A stretch of DNA of 64,000 nt, taken from NCBI GenBank assembly GCA_012934845.2, contig WNNJ02002826.1:62001-126000 (forward strand), written 5' to 3'. Positions 27,288 to 37,146 of the stretch are shown piece by piece (the first letter of the stretch is position 1; each line of letters begins with the position of its first letter). Below the pieces are notes generated by a model. It ran no database searches. It had not been told where the DNA came from and worked only from the letters and a program-made list of their open reading frames with translations. Both the position numbers and the translations under genes were made by a program. This DNA is from Pomphorhynchus laevis (Eukaryota; Acanthocephala; Palaeacanthocephala; Echinorhynchida; Pomphorhynchidae).

Positions 27288-28661
27288 ATGCCAAGGGGAA
27301 AACCATCTAATACTCTGAAGTGTTGTGGATGCAACGGTCCCAACGCCAAATGCAAAGGATGCCGGTGTAAGAAGACAGGTTCACAGTGCACAAACTGTTC
27401 AGCCCCTAATTGCACGAATAATGCGGTTCAATATTTATCTAGTATTCGTAGTAATCAAGATCACAGCAATGATTCTAGACACGTCTCACCACTGATTCCT
27501 CAAGCAGATTTTGCTCATCCTGATCACACAATCAACAGCGCAGTCATTCGACCTCAGACTGATCAACTAACAGAGCAAATTTTTCTTAACTGCGACAGAG
27601 CTGTTAAAATGCTGACTGCATATGCTTCTTCCAAGAATAGTCACAGTTATCGAAATGCAATCGATGCGATTTACAGCGAAGTAATATCGTGGCGTCCTAA
27701 TTTGTACAGCTTATTTAAATGCAATGCTGCAAACTCTTTTATTGACAAACTGAGTTCTCTCTATATGATCGCAAGTGATAATCCGCTGAACATGTCATCT
27801 ACTCTAAAGTCGATAGTTGTGCTATGCCAATTGGTACTTCAACGGACACGAAATTCTGGATGCAAATTAGTGAGATCAAACATTCAACGACGACTTAAGC
27901 TTTGGGCAGACCACGAACTACTAGACCTATATTCAGAAGCTCGTTATTTACAAAATGAATCTACACAATGTAAATCCCATTGTTCTACTGCAAAATGGAC
28001 TGACAGGTTTTGTAGATTAATGCAGCAGGGCAAGATTGGAACAGCGATGCGAATACTTGAAAACCCTGAAGCTGAAATTAAGATTCTATCTTTGGGGGAT
28101 TACATAGGTGGAATAACGGTGATGGAAAAACTCAAACAACTACATCCTAATTCAAGAGAAGTTTATTCAGACTCGATATTAAAAGGTCCCGTTCCTGGAT
28201 CCGTCAATCATCATCCAATCAGGTTTCAATCTATTTCGGCAAGTAATGTCATTTCCGCTGCACGTCGCACACAAGGATCTGCAGGCCCCTCAGGCATGGA
28301 CGCACATAATTGGTGTATCATGCTAGAGTCATTTGGTCATAGTTCGATTAAATTAGCAGAATCTTTAGCTAGTTTAGCAGTCACAATCGCTACCTCATTA
28401 CTGCCATCTGGCTCTCTCAATGCTTTTACGGCTAGTCGTCTCATTCCTCTTGACAAAAATCCTGGGGTTCGACCTATTGGAATCGGAAACGTCGAAAGGA
28501 GAATCATAGGTAAAGTTTTTTGCGAGATTATACAAGAAGATTTACAATCAGTAGCAGGTCTTGAACAGCTATGTGCAGGTCAGCGTTGTGGGGTGAAGCC
28601 GCAGTTCACTCAGTTGCTGAGCAATTTAGACAATCTCAATATTCTGCGATTCTGCAAGTAG
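27288..28661 (+). CDS. Cys-rich head, linker and first half of RT
   Basis: 457 codons from ATG in AACATGCC context. Residues about 11-42 form a compact Cys array (CCGCNGPNAKCKGCRCKK, then CTNCSAPNCTN), likely zinc-binding, and nucleic-acid binding by inference. A long helical linker follows, then RT motifs from about residue 330: SAGPSGMDAHNW, LIPLDKNPGVRPIGIGN and VERRIIGKVF, then LEQLCAGQRCG. After QRCG the frame runs off; the protein continues one frame over at 28571-28984. The cause looks like a single extra T in GTGGGGTGAAGCC near 28590. This is the best-preserved member of the family here. Confidence 0.75.
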   Translation: MPRGKPSNTLKCCGCNGPNAKCKGCRCKKTGSQCTNCSAPNCTNNAVQYLSSIRSNQDHSNDSRHVSPLIPQADFAHPDHTINSAVIRPQTDQLTEQIFLNCDRAVKMLTAYASSKNSHSYRNAIDAIYSEVISWRPNLYSLFKCNAANSFIDKLSSLYMIASDNPLNMSSTLKSIVVLCQLVLQRTRNSGCKLVRSNIQRRLKLWADHELLDLYSEARYLQNESTQCKSHCSTAKWTDRFCRLMQQGKIGTAMRILENPEAEIKILSLGDYIGGITVMEKLKQLHPNSREVYSDSILKGPVPGSVNHHPIRFQSISASNVISAARRTQGSAGPSGMDAHNWCIMLESFGHSSIKLAESLASLAVTIATSLLPSGSLNAFTASRLIPLDKNPGVRPIGIGNVERRIIGKVFCEIIQEDLQSVAGLEQLCAGQRCGVKPQFTQLLSNLDNLNILRFCK

Positions 28662-28984
28662 ATGCATCAAACGCATTCAACTGTATAAATAGAAATCTAG
28701 CGCTTAAAAATATAGAGTTTGTGTGCCCATCTATGTCAACACTTATGGCAAATCTCTACACTGACCCAACTTCATTGTGTGTCGATGGTGATATTATCTA
28801 TGCGAAAGAAGGGTTCACACAAGGTGACCCACTCTCAATGTTTGCCTTTGCCGCAGCTTCTTTACCTCTAATAAAACGGATTCAATCTTTAGTGCCAGAT
28901 GTATCTCACAGATGGTACGCGGACGATGCGAATTGTGTAGGACAGGTTGAGAGCTTGGTCAAGGTTTGGAACTGCCCAAGATAA
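28571..28984 (+). pseudogene. RT catalytic core, continuation of the same protein
   Basis: In-frame EAAVHSVAEQF, LQVDASNAFNCINRNLALKN (motif A Asp), YAKEGFTQGDPLSMFAFAAA (motif B) and SHRWYADDANCVGQVE (motif C, catalytic YADD). The Asp pair is intact. A stop follows, after which thumb sequence (HKYGFILNEQKCQVVVHEKK, LGSVIGTQSF) is readable to about 29480 with one further stop. Confidence 0.75.
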
Positions 28985-29478
28985 AATGCACACAAGTATG
29001 GATTTATACTTAATGAGCAAAAATGTCAAGTAGTAGTACATGAAAAAAAATTAGCTTATTCTGGAACTGTATTTCAAGGATGCGGAGTTAAAATAGTCAC
29101 AAATGGAACACGAATTTTGGGATCGGTTATTGGAACACAATCTTTTGTAGACGAGTTTATTACTGAAAAAGTTAGGCGTTGGGCTGACCTAGTATCCAAC
29201 CTTACAGATGTTGCTAAACTGAATCCTCATATTGCGTATGTGGCCCTGACTCAGTCCCTCCAGTAAAAGTGGACATATGTTCAAAGAACATGTGAAGGGA
29301 GTCTAAATTCATACGCCAAACTGTCTGATTCACTGTTGAAACAGCTTATTCTAGCAATAACAGGTTTAATAACAGATGATGAATATGTCAATATGTTATT
29401 GTTGCCAAAACGATTTGGAGGCTTTGGGATTGATGATCCTAATGATGAACCAGAGAGAAAATTTCGAAACTCAAGACT

Positions 29479-30602
29479 AAAAAAAAAGATTTATTTTAAC
29501 GTGACAAATGCGTGCCAGCGCACGCTTACATGACCACAACAAAAACAAAACTGTGAATCAGGCGTCGAGAAGGTGTGAACGGAGGAGGTGTTTGAATGTG
29601 ATAAAAGAGGGAGCGCGGCGGACGTCGAGAGGGAGTTGATTCCAGGCGAGTGAGGCGGCGACGAGGAAGGATCGGAGACCGTAGTTGTTGGAGTAATTAG
29701 GAACGTGGAGTAAGAGGGTATGACAGGAACGAAGCGATAGCGAGGTGGGGCGAGTATCGTCTAAGAAAGGAAGGTTGATGAACGATGGGGAGCCGACAGC
29801 GATGAGACGAAAAGTAATGAGAAGGCGGAGTTTGATGCGGATGTGGATGGTGGGCCAGGAGAGTTGGGCAAAATATGTGGATGTGTGGTCGAAGCGACGG
29901 AGGCGAAAGAGCACTCGAACGGCGGTGTTGATTATTCGTTGTAGGGGTAGGATGATGGATTTTGGAGAATTGGCGAAAAGGCTAAGGCAGTAATCGATTT
30001 TAGGGAAAAGAAGCGATGAAAGAAGAGACATACAAGAACGGAAGTCGATAAGGGGGCGGATACGGCGGATGTCACGAAGAATTAAGTTAGACGAGCGGAC
30101 CTTGTCACGGACGAAGGGTTTAAGGGAAAGGTGATCATCGAAATGGAAGCCTAAGAAAGTGAGATTGTGGACTACAGGGATGATCGATGAGGCAAAAGAT
30201 ACAATGGGAGGAGATATGCTTGGTTTACGGGGAAGGATCCACATTATTTTGGACTTTTCGGCGTTTAGAACGAGATGGAGATTGGAGAGACGCTTGTAGA
30301 TAGAAGAGAGACAGTTGGAGGCAGAAATGGCGATATCGTGTATGCGATGTGCGGGTGCATGAGCATAGATTAGAATGTCATCGGCGTATTGCATGACGTT
30401 AAAGGAGTAAGGTTTGATAAATGGAGAGAGATCGCCAAGCAAAAGAGAGAAAAGCAGGGGACCTAGGACTGAACCTTGTGGGACCCCGCAAAAAATAGGG
30501 ATGGGAGGGGAGGATGATGAATTAGAACAGACGCGAAAGGAACGGTCGGATAGATATGAGGCGAACCAAGCTACGGAGGAGGAAGAAAATCCGTAATCAT
30601 AA
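29479..30602 (-). mobile_element. L2-like LINE, family A, copy 2, inserted into the RT element
   Basis: A 1.12 kb 5'-truncated copy: RT from YDYGFSSSSVAWFASYLSDR through GVPQGSVLGPLLFSLLLGDL, QYADDILIYA and thumb, to the tail hairpin (29510-29525), TTAAAATAAATC and a run of T. The RT active site and GVPQG are intact. It splits the host element between PERKFRNSRL and CNPLLEHITGNALK. No unambiguous target-site duplication seen. One open frame of about 350 LINE codons remains, with no clear lesions. Confidence 0.9.
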
Positions 30603-30698
30603 CTAATATGTAATCCACTACTAGAACATATTACTGGAAACGCATTAAAAGACATACAAAAGAAAATCGCCGTATCTCTAAAAGAAGAAAATAATGTA

Positions 30699-31586
30699 TT
30701 GTGGAAAGAGATGCGGGATACTGCCTCAACTTTACGAACATCTTTTACCTCCACCTTAAGCTATTTATCACGTCCCGGAACATCAACTTGGCTATCGGCA
30801 AAACCAATAGTGAGTTACAAACGATATTTGAGTAAACGTCAATTTCAAGACGCACTTGCTATAAGATATGGCTGGCCACCTCCTAACGCACCACAAAATT
30901 GTACCTGTGGTAACTGTTTTGATCTCAGACATTGCCTTGCGTGTCAAGTTGGAGGTCTGCCAACAATAAGGCATAATGCTGTTCGCAATTTTGTTGCATC
31001 GACATTAAACCAAGTGACGTCGTCTGTCGCGATTGAGCCTGTATTACGAACACTGCCTGAAAATGTCGAATTCGAGCGACATACAACAACGCGGGATATG
31101 GACGCAAGACTCGACATTGAATGCAACGGTTTATTCGGTGATACATTAGAGCGGTCCTTACTGGACATTTGTACATTCAACCACCTAGCCCAATCGTATC
31201 GTTCGAATAATCCGGATAACCACTTCAATTACCACACACAAAGGAAAATGGCCAAGTATAGCGAACGTGTTGCCAAGTTTGAAGACGCAAATTTTTACCC
31301 GTTCGTAATAGCGTGTACCGGTGCTATGGGTAATGAGGCTCAGCTAGTTTTGAAGCGGATGGCGAAATTGGAAGCTGAAAAATCTAAACGACCCTACAAT
31401 CGTTGCATTGAAGACCTTAGAGTTGACATTGGTTTTCTAATGGCTAGGTCGGCTTCAGTCGCATTGCGAAATGCGAGGTCGAGAACTGGAAGGCTTGCAG
31501 GAATTGCAATGGAAAATTTTATTGGTGATACGATAGATGATCTTGAAATTCAAGATACACTGTCGTGCCAGGATGTTCAAATTTGA
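30699..31586 (+). CDS. C-terminal zinc-finger / nuclease-like domain of the RT element
   Basis: 295 codons after the LINE insertion; the frame is already open from about 30620. Features in order: WLSAKPIVSYKRYLSKRQF, CTCGNCFDLRHCLACQVGG (Cys/His finger), RHNAVRNF, DARLDI and ERSLLDICTFN (conserved acidic residues in a PD-(D/E)xK-like pattern), YSERVAKFEDANFYPFVIA, then a basic C-terminus. The Zn finger followed by RHN...D...D recalls the restriction-like endonucleases of R2-type non-LTR elements, which nick a target for reverse transcription. That function is inferred. Related fragments lie at 52011-52400 and 63477-64000. Confidence 0.65.
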   Translation: MWKEMRDTASTLRTSFTSTLSYLSRPGTSTWLSAKPIVSYKRYLSKRQFQDALAIRYGWPPPNAPQNCTCGNCFDLRHCLACQVGGLPTIRHNAVRNFVASTLNQVTSSVAIEPVLRTLPENVEFERHTTTRDMDARLDIECNGLFGDTLERSLLDICTFNHLAQSYRSNNPDNHFNYHTQRKMAKYSERVAKFEDANFYPFVIACTGAMGNEAQLVLKRMAKLEAEKSKRPYNRCIEDLRVDIGFLMARSASVALRNARSRTGRLAGIAMENFIGDTIDDLEIQDTLSCQDVQI

Positions 31587-31690
31587 TATATTATTTTTTA
31601 TTTCAATTGTGACCCGTTAGGGATTGTTCTACTGTTGCCCATTAGGGGACTTTGAAAGTCTTGTGTTTATTTGATTTACAATAAATTTTT

Positions 31691-34600
31691 TTTATACATT
31701 CAACAACATACGAGCATTAGCTCAAATAGCTGGCTCACAATAAGTTCGTAAATAAATTAATTAGTTATTAAAATAAGAAAATGCAACACGAAACATTGCT
31801 TGATCCATTCGTAGTCTTCTTTTAAAAGTATTAAGTGAACTGCATCCAACGGTGTCTGCATCAAGGTTGTTCCAAAGCTCAACAATTCTTCTATCAAATT
31901 GCATCGCGCCCAATTTCTGTACTCTGTTTCTTCGAATAGTTAAAGAATGACCGCGAAGAACATTTGAACCACGTAGTTGAACCCTACTCCGAAGAGGGTG
32001 ATGAGGACGTTGGAATAAATGCCAAACAAGGCACTTATCCATGTACCGACGGGTCCATGTGACGGTCTCAAGTCCTAATTATCTCAGTCTGTCTTCATAA
32101 GGCAGCGACGCTAACGTTGGTGCTAGCTTTGTTGCCCTGCGAAGTACACTCTCTGATTTCTTATGTTCATGCACAGTACGTGGGTATACAACCGGAGCTG
32201 CATATAAAAGTCTACTCAATACATGTGCTAAAATCAGAGGCCGAAGAGCAGTCGGATTAACGCGAACAAACGCGCGTCGAATCATACCTATCATTTTATT
32301 GGAGTTGGCACAAGCTTGATCAGTGTGCTTTTTAGTTGATAAATTAGAGGTAACCCATACCTCTAAATCTTTGTAACTATCGACACTTTTCACAATACAG
32401 CCCTTATATGTGTAACAAGCTGATGTTAGTTGCTTGCGAGCATTACTAATAATACGCATGTGTTTGCATTTCGAAACATTTATCACACGCTTGTTTGACG
32501 CCGCCCACAACTCCACATTATCTATGTCAGTTTGCAAATTATCAACATCCTCACATGAATGAATGGGCCGCCATATTTTTAAGTCATCTGCATACAAACA
32601 TGATCGAGAGCGAATGCACCCAGGCAAATCGTTAACATAAATGCTAAATAAAAGCGGACCCAAAACTGAACCTTGAGGTACTCCAATATGACATTCTCTA
32701 GACACAGACAATGACCAATCGACAAGTACTCGAAAGCAACGATCACGAAGAAATTCTCTAATCCAATCAACTATTATGTTTGGGAGTCCAGTATTGACAA
32801 GTTTCTGAAGAAGTAGACCATGATCTACTCTATCAAAAGCTTTAGAAAAGTCGAAGAATATAATGTCTGTATCGGTATAATGTGTCTTATTCGCTGTCCA
32901 ATCAAGATGAGCATCAAGCAAATTTGAAACAGTTGAATAACCCTCCCGAAATCCGTGCTGATTAGGGACTAAAATTTTTCCTACACGAAAAAACTCAACC
33001 ATGTAGCGATGCACAAACCTCTCCAACACTCTACGGCAAATGCAGGTAATGCTCACCGGCCTATAATTCTCGATGGAAGAGCGATCTCCCTTCTTGAAGT
33101 AGGGAAGAACAATTGACTGCTTCCACACATTAGGAAGAGATCTTTCTAAGATTGACTGGCGAAAAATTGCACAGAGAGGAACGCAAATTGAGCCTGCTAA
33201 TCTGCGCAGATAAACAGAAGGTAGTAAGTCACAACCTCTTGAATTATTTGCTTTTAGACGGCTTAATTCGGAATAGACTTTAGCTGGCGTTATCAAATTG
33301 TCAAGGTCCAACTCAAGACACGTGACAGAGTAAGTGTTCAGCACACTAGATTCCATACAAAAAGTTTGATGTTCATTTGCGGGCTCTACTGAAGTGCAAT
33401 AGTGTGCCGCAAACTCTTCAGCTAGGTCATTCGCAGAAATGTCATAGAAGTAGTGACAAATCGAAGAATCAACAGCTCCCCTACTTGATAGGTACTGAAA
33501 AAGGACCTTTAAATCGTATTTACACTTGTTAGCTAATGCATTCTCAAATGCACACCGCTTCTTTCTCTTCAATGAATTGAATAAATTTCTTGCCTGTTTA
33601 AAAACATCATAACTACACTCCCCAACTTTGTAGCGATTGAAGATCAAATTACGAGTCCTCAATGTTGAACGTAACTCAGAATCGAACCAGGGAGAATCTT
33701 TTCGACGTGTCCTGCTTATAAGTGGAGAGAATAAAATAAGCAGCGACTCTAAGGTTCTCTGAAAGTAATTCCACGCGCCGTGTACTCCAACAACAGCGGG
33801 ATCTGACCAGGAAGCTGTTGAAAGTATTGACTTAATTGCACCTGTGTTTGTTTTGAAAGCATTAACCACTTGATTTTCACGCGGACCTCGAGTTTCTTCT
33901 TGAAACCTTAACCTAATGATCACTACGCAATGATCAGACATACCGATCGGAGCATCATAACGGATAGCGTTAATAATCTCACTGTTCGAAGATAAACATA
34001 CATCTAATAGAGATCTACTGTCACTAGCAAAACGAGTGTAATTTTGGACATGCTGAGTTAAACCACAATAGATGATACACTCCAGAAGGTCATAGGAAGC
34101 ATGGTCACAAGTAAAAAAGGCCGTATACGAATTCCAATCAACCGAAGGCATATTCAAGTTACCAAGTGTTAAAACATTGGAGGTACCTTTAGAATAAAGT
34201 TCTACTTCCCCAATCAGTTTATCTGTGGCGGCCAAAGGTAAACGATATACTACCCCCAGAACTAGCGGAGCGGTATGCATGAATTTTACCCGACACCACA
34301 AACTTTCGACTTTATCAGAAGAAGAAGTGCTAAGAATAGTTACTTTCACATCGTTGCTCACATAAAGAATAACACCTCCACCTCTTCCACTTTTACGATC
34401 ACTGCGGAAAACCAGATAACCAGGGATGGAGACTTCATTATCAACAATATCACCATATAGCCATGATTCTGTGATAGCAAGTAATTTAGGACGAATTAAC
34501 TGAACTCTATATCTCAGCTCATCTATCTTCGATATAAGACTGCGAACATTACCATGGAGTATTTCACAATGCCCCAACATACCTCTGGGAGTATTCCTAT

Positions 34601-36060
34601 CACCCCTTACACATCCTAATAACCCGGACGCTAAACCATTTAGACTCTGATAGGCAGAGTAGACGAGCCCGTTTCGATTACAGAATGCACGCGAGGCGAC
34701 ATGACTAGTGGGCTCCAACTCAGCCGGGTGCGTCGCTTCACAATCTGAAAATTTTTCACATAGAGATTTGTTTCTCCTTTAGCAACACGAGATGCTAGTT
34801 CCTCTTTAACCTTCGATAACTTTTTTCGTTCTAAAACATCAAGATCTTTCAGCAGTTGAATATTAGACCCTTTAAGACGGAACGAGTTTCGCAACATTAA
34901 GGTAGCATGAAGTTGGTTATGGAAGACAGCTTTGAGTAGTCGGGGTTTATTATTTAAAGCATTACGCTTACCTAGACGGAAAAGAGCGACAAGTTTAACT
35001 TTTTGGACTGTCTCAATGTCACAGGAGCCAAGTACATGTGCCAGAATAGACCTCAAACTCTGAATGTCGTCATTCAGTCGTGCTTGCGCATTCTCGAAGA
35101 TAGACTCGGGCACATTAGCTAGAATAACTGAGCATCCTCTATTATATATACGCTTATTTGAGATCACCCTATCGAGACCATCACAGGACACAGCAGATTG
35201 TGTATCTGTACATGCACGTAAGCTGGGTATTTGAGTATCCGTTTTAACAATATTCCGCAAGCTAGATAAGTCTGTCTGGGTATGTAAATCATGAGACTCA
35301 AAAGCACTTGATGGTGACATCAAGGTGGCGTGTGCGTTGCCCGAGGAAACGCACTGACCATCTTTGTTTGAGATAGTACGAAATGTCGCATTGTGAGCAT
35401 TCGACATCTTCGGTGTATCACTTGGTGAAATCGCTTCATCAGACAGAATATATTTCGAGACTTCGTCATACGGTCTTGACACTGAATTTGGAGTTGAATA
35501 GGAAGAACGCAAATATCCCCACTTCCAAATACGGGATGCTACAGGTCCATCGCTGCCTACATAAGCTCCAGTTGTCCGAGTTCGGTTGTCAATATGTAAA
35601 GAAAGATCGGGATAAGGACGATCAACGACAACGCATGTAGTCATATCGTTCGTAGTCTGTGATACTTTAGGGACTGTATTTTCAGCAATTTGTTGCAATT
35701 TGCGATCGCTTGTATTCTCATCAAGGGGAATAACGCAGGCAGTCGTATCATCACCAACCTGCGCATCCACAGGAACTATATTTTTAAGAGGATGTTGAGC
35801 TTTGGAAGAGGATATTTTATCGTCCATGAGAACGGTTCGACTGAGAGATTGGTTATGTGCTTCTTCAAATTCGACCAAACGTCTTCTCAAAATATTAAGC
35901 TCCTTCACAGCACAAAAGCCACATACATAAGCATCATCGGAATTCTTTTTTAACTTGCTCATACAAATAGTGGTCCAGGTGTCACACAAATCATTCGAAC
36001 ACTGGACTTGGACAGATGTACACTCATCAATTATGCTTGCGTTTAGAGATACGGTGTTTA
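31691..36060 (-). mobile_element. CR1-like LINE, copy C, nearly complete
   Basis: About 4.4 kb with ORF1 (36091-34640) and ORF2 (34718-31761) overlapping by 79 nt. ORF2 has a single in-frame TAA at about 32076, after PYEDRLR; the C-terminus (LETVTWTRRYMDKCLVW...) follows in frame. The 3' UTR ends TGTTGAATGTATAAAAAAAA. It is slightly 5'-truncated: the apparent ORF1 start codon comes from the 3' tail of the LINE next to it. Intact motifs and long frames suggest it is young. Confidence 0.9.
32079..34718 (-). CDS. LINE C ORF2: APE endonuclease and reverse transcriptase
   Basis: 879 codons, ending at one TAA; about 95 more codons of the C-terminus follow at 32042-31761. APE motifs: HGNVRSLISKIDEL, AITESWLYGD (catalytic Glu), GNLNMPSVDW (the usual GDLN Asp is Asn here) and GMSDHCVV. 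RT motifs: NYRPVSITCICRRVLERF, IFFDFSKAFDRVDH, GVPQGSVLGPLLFSIYVNDL and CLYADDLKIW (catalytic Asp pair intact). The GDLN-to-GNLN change in the endonuclease would be expected to impair nicking. Family: CR1 group. Start chosen at the ATG that gives the same 79-nt overlap as in the LINE at 41076-42272. Confidence 0.88.
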   Translation of the reverse strand: MEPTSHVASRAFCNRNGLVYSAYQSLNGLASGLLGCVRGDRNTPRGMLGHCEILHGNVRSLISKIDELRYRVQLIRPKLLAITESWLYGDIVDNEVSIPGYLVFRSDRKSGRGGGVILYVSNDVKVTILSTSSSDKVESLWCRVKFMHTAPLVLGVVYRLPLAATDKLIGEVELYSKGTSNVLTLGNLNMPSVDWNSYTAFFTCDHASYDLLECIIYCGLTQHVQNYTRFASDSRSLLDVCLSSNSEIINAIRYDAPIGMSDHCVVIIRLRFQEETRGPRENQVVNAFKTNTGAIKSILSTASWSDPAVVGVHGAWNYFQRTLESLLILFSPLISRTRRKDSPWFDSELRSTLRTRNLIFNRYKVGECSYDVFKQARNLFNSLKRKKRCAFENALANKCKYDLKVLFQYLSSRGAVDSSICHYFYDISANDLAEEFAAHYCTSVEPANEHQTFCMESSVLNTYSVTCLELDLDNLITPAKVYSELSRLKANNSRGCDLLPSVYLRRLAGSICVPLCAIFRQSILERSLPNVWKQSIVLPYFKKGDRSSIENYRPVSITCICRRVLERFVHRYMVEFFRVGKILVPNQHGFREGYSTVSNLLDAHLDWTANKTHYTDTDIIFFDFSKAFDRVDHGLLLQKLVNTGLPNIIVDWIREFLRDRCFRVLVDWSLSVSRECHIGVPQGSVLGPLLFSIYVNDLPGCIRSRSCLYADDLKIWRPIHSCEDVDNLQTDIDNVELWAASNKRVINVSKCKHMRIISNARKQLTSACYTYKGCIVKSVDSYKDLEVWVTSNLSTKKHTDQACANSNKMIGMIRRAFVRVNPTALRPLILAHVLSRLLYAAPVVYPRTVHEHKKSESVLRRATKLAPTLASLPYEDRLR

Positions 36061-36091
36061 TTATTAATGTTTCAACAGCACATAAAAGCAT
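34640..36091 (-). CDS. LINE C ORF1: PHD-like finger plus RRM-like domain
   Basis: 483 codons. Residues ~25-65 carry a PHD/zinc-finger-like array (VQCSNDLCDTWTTICMS, then DDAYVCGFC). A low-complexity middle follows, then an RRM-like domain from about residue 325 (SVILANVPESIFENAQARLN, LFRLGKRN, PRLLKAVFHNQL) and a basic tail. ORF1p of such LINEs binds element RNA in the RNP. The first ~12 codons derive from the neighbouring LINE D tail (its GTGCTGTTGAAACATTAATAA end), so the ATG at 36091 is a captured start and the native N-terminus, seen in the related ORF1 at 41076, is missing. Confidence 0.75.
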   Translation of the reverse strand: MLLCAVETLIINTVSLNASIIDECTSVQVQCSNDLCDTWTTICMSKLKKNSDDAYVCGFCAVKELNILRRRLVEFEEAHNQSLSRTVLMDDKISSSKAQHPLKNIVPVDAQVGDDTTACVIPLDENTSDRKLQQIAENTVPKVSQTTNDMTTCVVVDRPYPDLSLHIDNRTRTTGAYVGSDGPVASRIWKWGYLRSSYSTPNSVSRPYDEVSKYILSDEAISPSDTPKMSNAHNATFRTISNKDGQCVSSGNAHATLMSPSSAFESHDLHTQTDLSSLRNIVKTDTQIPSLRACTDTQSAVSCDGLDRVISNKRIYNRGCSVILANVPESIFENAQARLNDDIQSLRSILAHVLGSCDIETVQKVKLVALFRLGKRNALNNKPRLLKAVFHNQLHATLMLRNSFRLKGSNIQLLKDLDVLERKKLSKVKEELASRVAKGETNLYVKNFQIVKRRTRLSWSPLVMSPRVHSVIETGSSTLPIRV

Positions 36092-36327
36092 GGCTTAATT
36101 GGCTGGTTCATTGCAGAAAAAAAAGAAAATATAATAAAAGTATCACAAATACGGAAAAGCAGCTTTCCCCATGGCATCCTCCATCCGTAATTTCTTTTTG
36201 AATTCGTTGATATTGCTACTGCACACTGTTGACTCTCCAAGCCTATTCCACAGAGATACAACTCGCCGATCAAATTGGACTGCTCGTGATTTTCTTATCC
36301 TTTGACGTCGCAGGTTAAACCATGGCC

Positions 36328-37146
36328 TCAGAGGATATTGGATGAGCGCAAATGAAGAAAATCTCGAAGTGGATGATCCAAATCATTAAGAATTTGCCAG
36401 ACCATACTCATATCGATGTACCGGCGGGTCCACGTGACAGTCTCAAGTCTAAGTGCTTTTAATCGATCAGGGTACGACAAAAATTTCAGTTGCGGTGCTA
36501 GCTTGGTAGCTCTATGAAGTACCCTCTCTGAACTAATATGTTCTTTTGAATTTTGGGGATACACACACGGCGCAGCATATAGAAGACGGCTCAACACATG
36601 AGCAAAGATTAGCGGACGTAGGGCAAATTGATTGAGTGCAATGAAAGTGCGTCGAAGTTGACCGATTATCCCCAACGCATTTGAACAAGCATGTTCAGTA
36701 TGTATGACGGTACTCAAATCACTGTTTATCCACACTCCCAAGTCCTTATATTTGTTCACTCGTTCTATATCACTGCTTTGAAAGCTATAATTAACTAAAG
36801 ATTGAGCATTTCCGCCACGAACACGTAAATGTTTGCATTTTGATATATTTACAATCAACCTATTGAGCAGAGCCCAATTTTCGACTTCATCGATATCCCG
36901 TTGCAGTTTGACTATATCATTCGGTGAACCAATTGTCCGCCAGATTTTCAAATCGTCTGCATATAAAAGCATCCGAGAATCAATAAATTCCGGGATATCG
37001 TTGATGTAGACACTAAATAACAATGGACCCAATACTGAACCTTGAGGCACCCCTATATTACATGGCCGCGAAGAAGAGTAAAAATTATCTACATGCACAC
37101 AATAACTACGATTGCTTAAAAACGATTCAATCCATCTAACAAGCAA
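36328..37146 (-). pseudogene. LINE D reverse transcriptase segment
   Basis: 272 codons with GVPQGSVLGPLLFSVYINDI, LLYADDLKIWRTIG and thumb to LETVTWTRRYIDM. The upstream RT fingers (motifs 0-A) are readable in other frames between 37485 and 37146. A one-base deletion near 36325 relative to copy E ends the frame. Confidence 0.8.

Larger units (their letters stand above)
27060..31690 (+). mobile_element. Cys-rich-head / RT / Zn-nuclease-like retroelement, copy 1
   Basis: A plus-strand element. The 5' leader has palindromic repeats (27091-27154). Then come a Cys-rich head, a linker, an RT (27288-29480) and a C-terminal Cys/His plus nuclease-like domain (30620-31586). A family A LINE is inserted at 29479-30602. 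The RT reads LIPLDKNPGVRPIGIGNVER, LQVDASNAFNCINR, FTQGDPLSM and WYADDA, a form shared by a family of RT proteins scattered through invertebrate genomes. I cannot assign it to a named clade. Outside the LINE insertion I see one frameshift near 28590 and at least two stops (about 28982 and 29265). Confidence 0.75.

Noticed and set aside
29558-30754. 398-codon ORF as one LINE protein
   Set aside because: Its first ~50 codons are antisense of the Cys-rich-RT element. Only the part up to 30602 is LINE.
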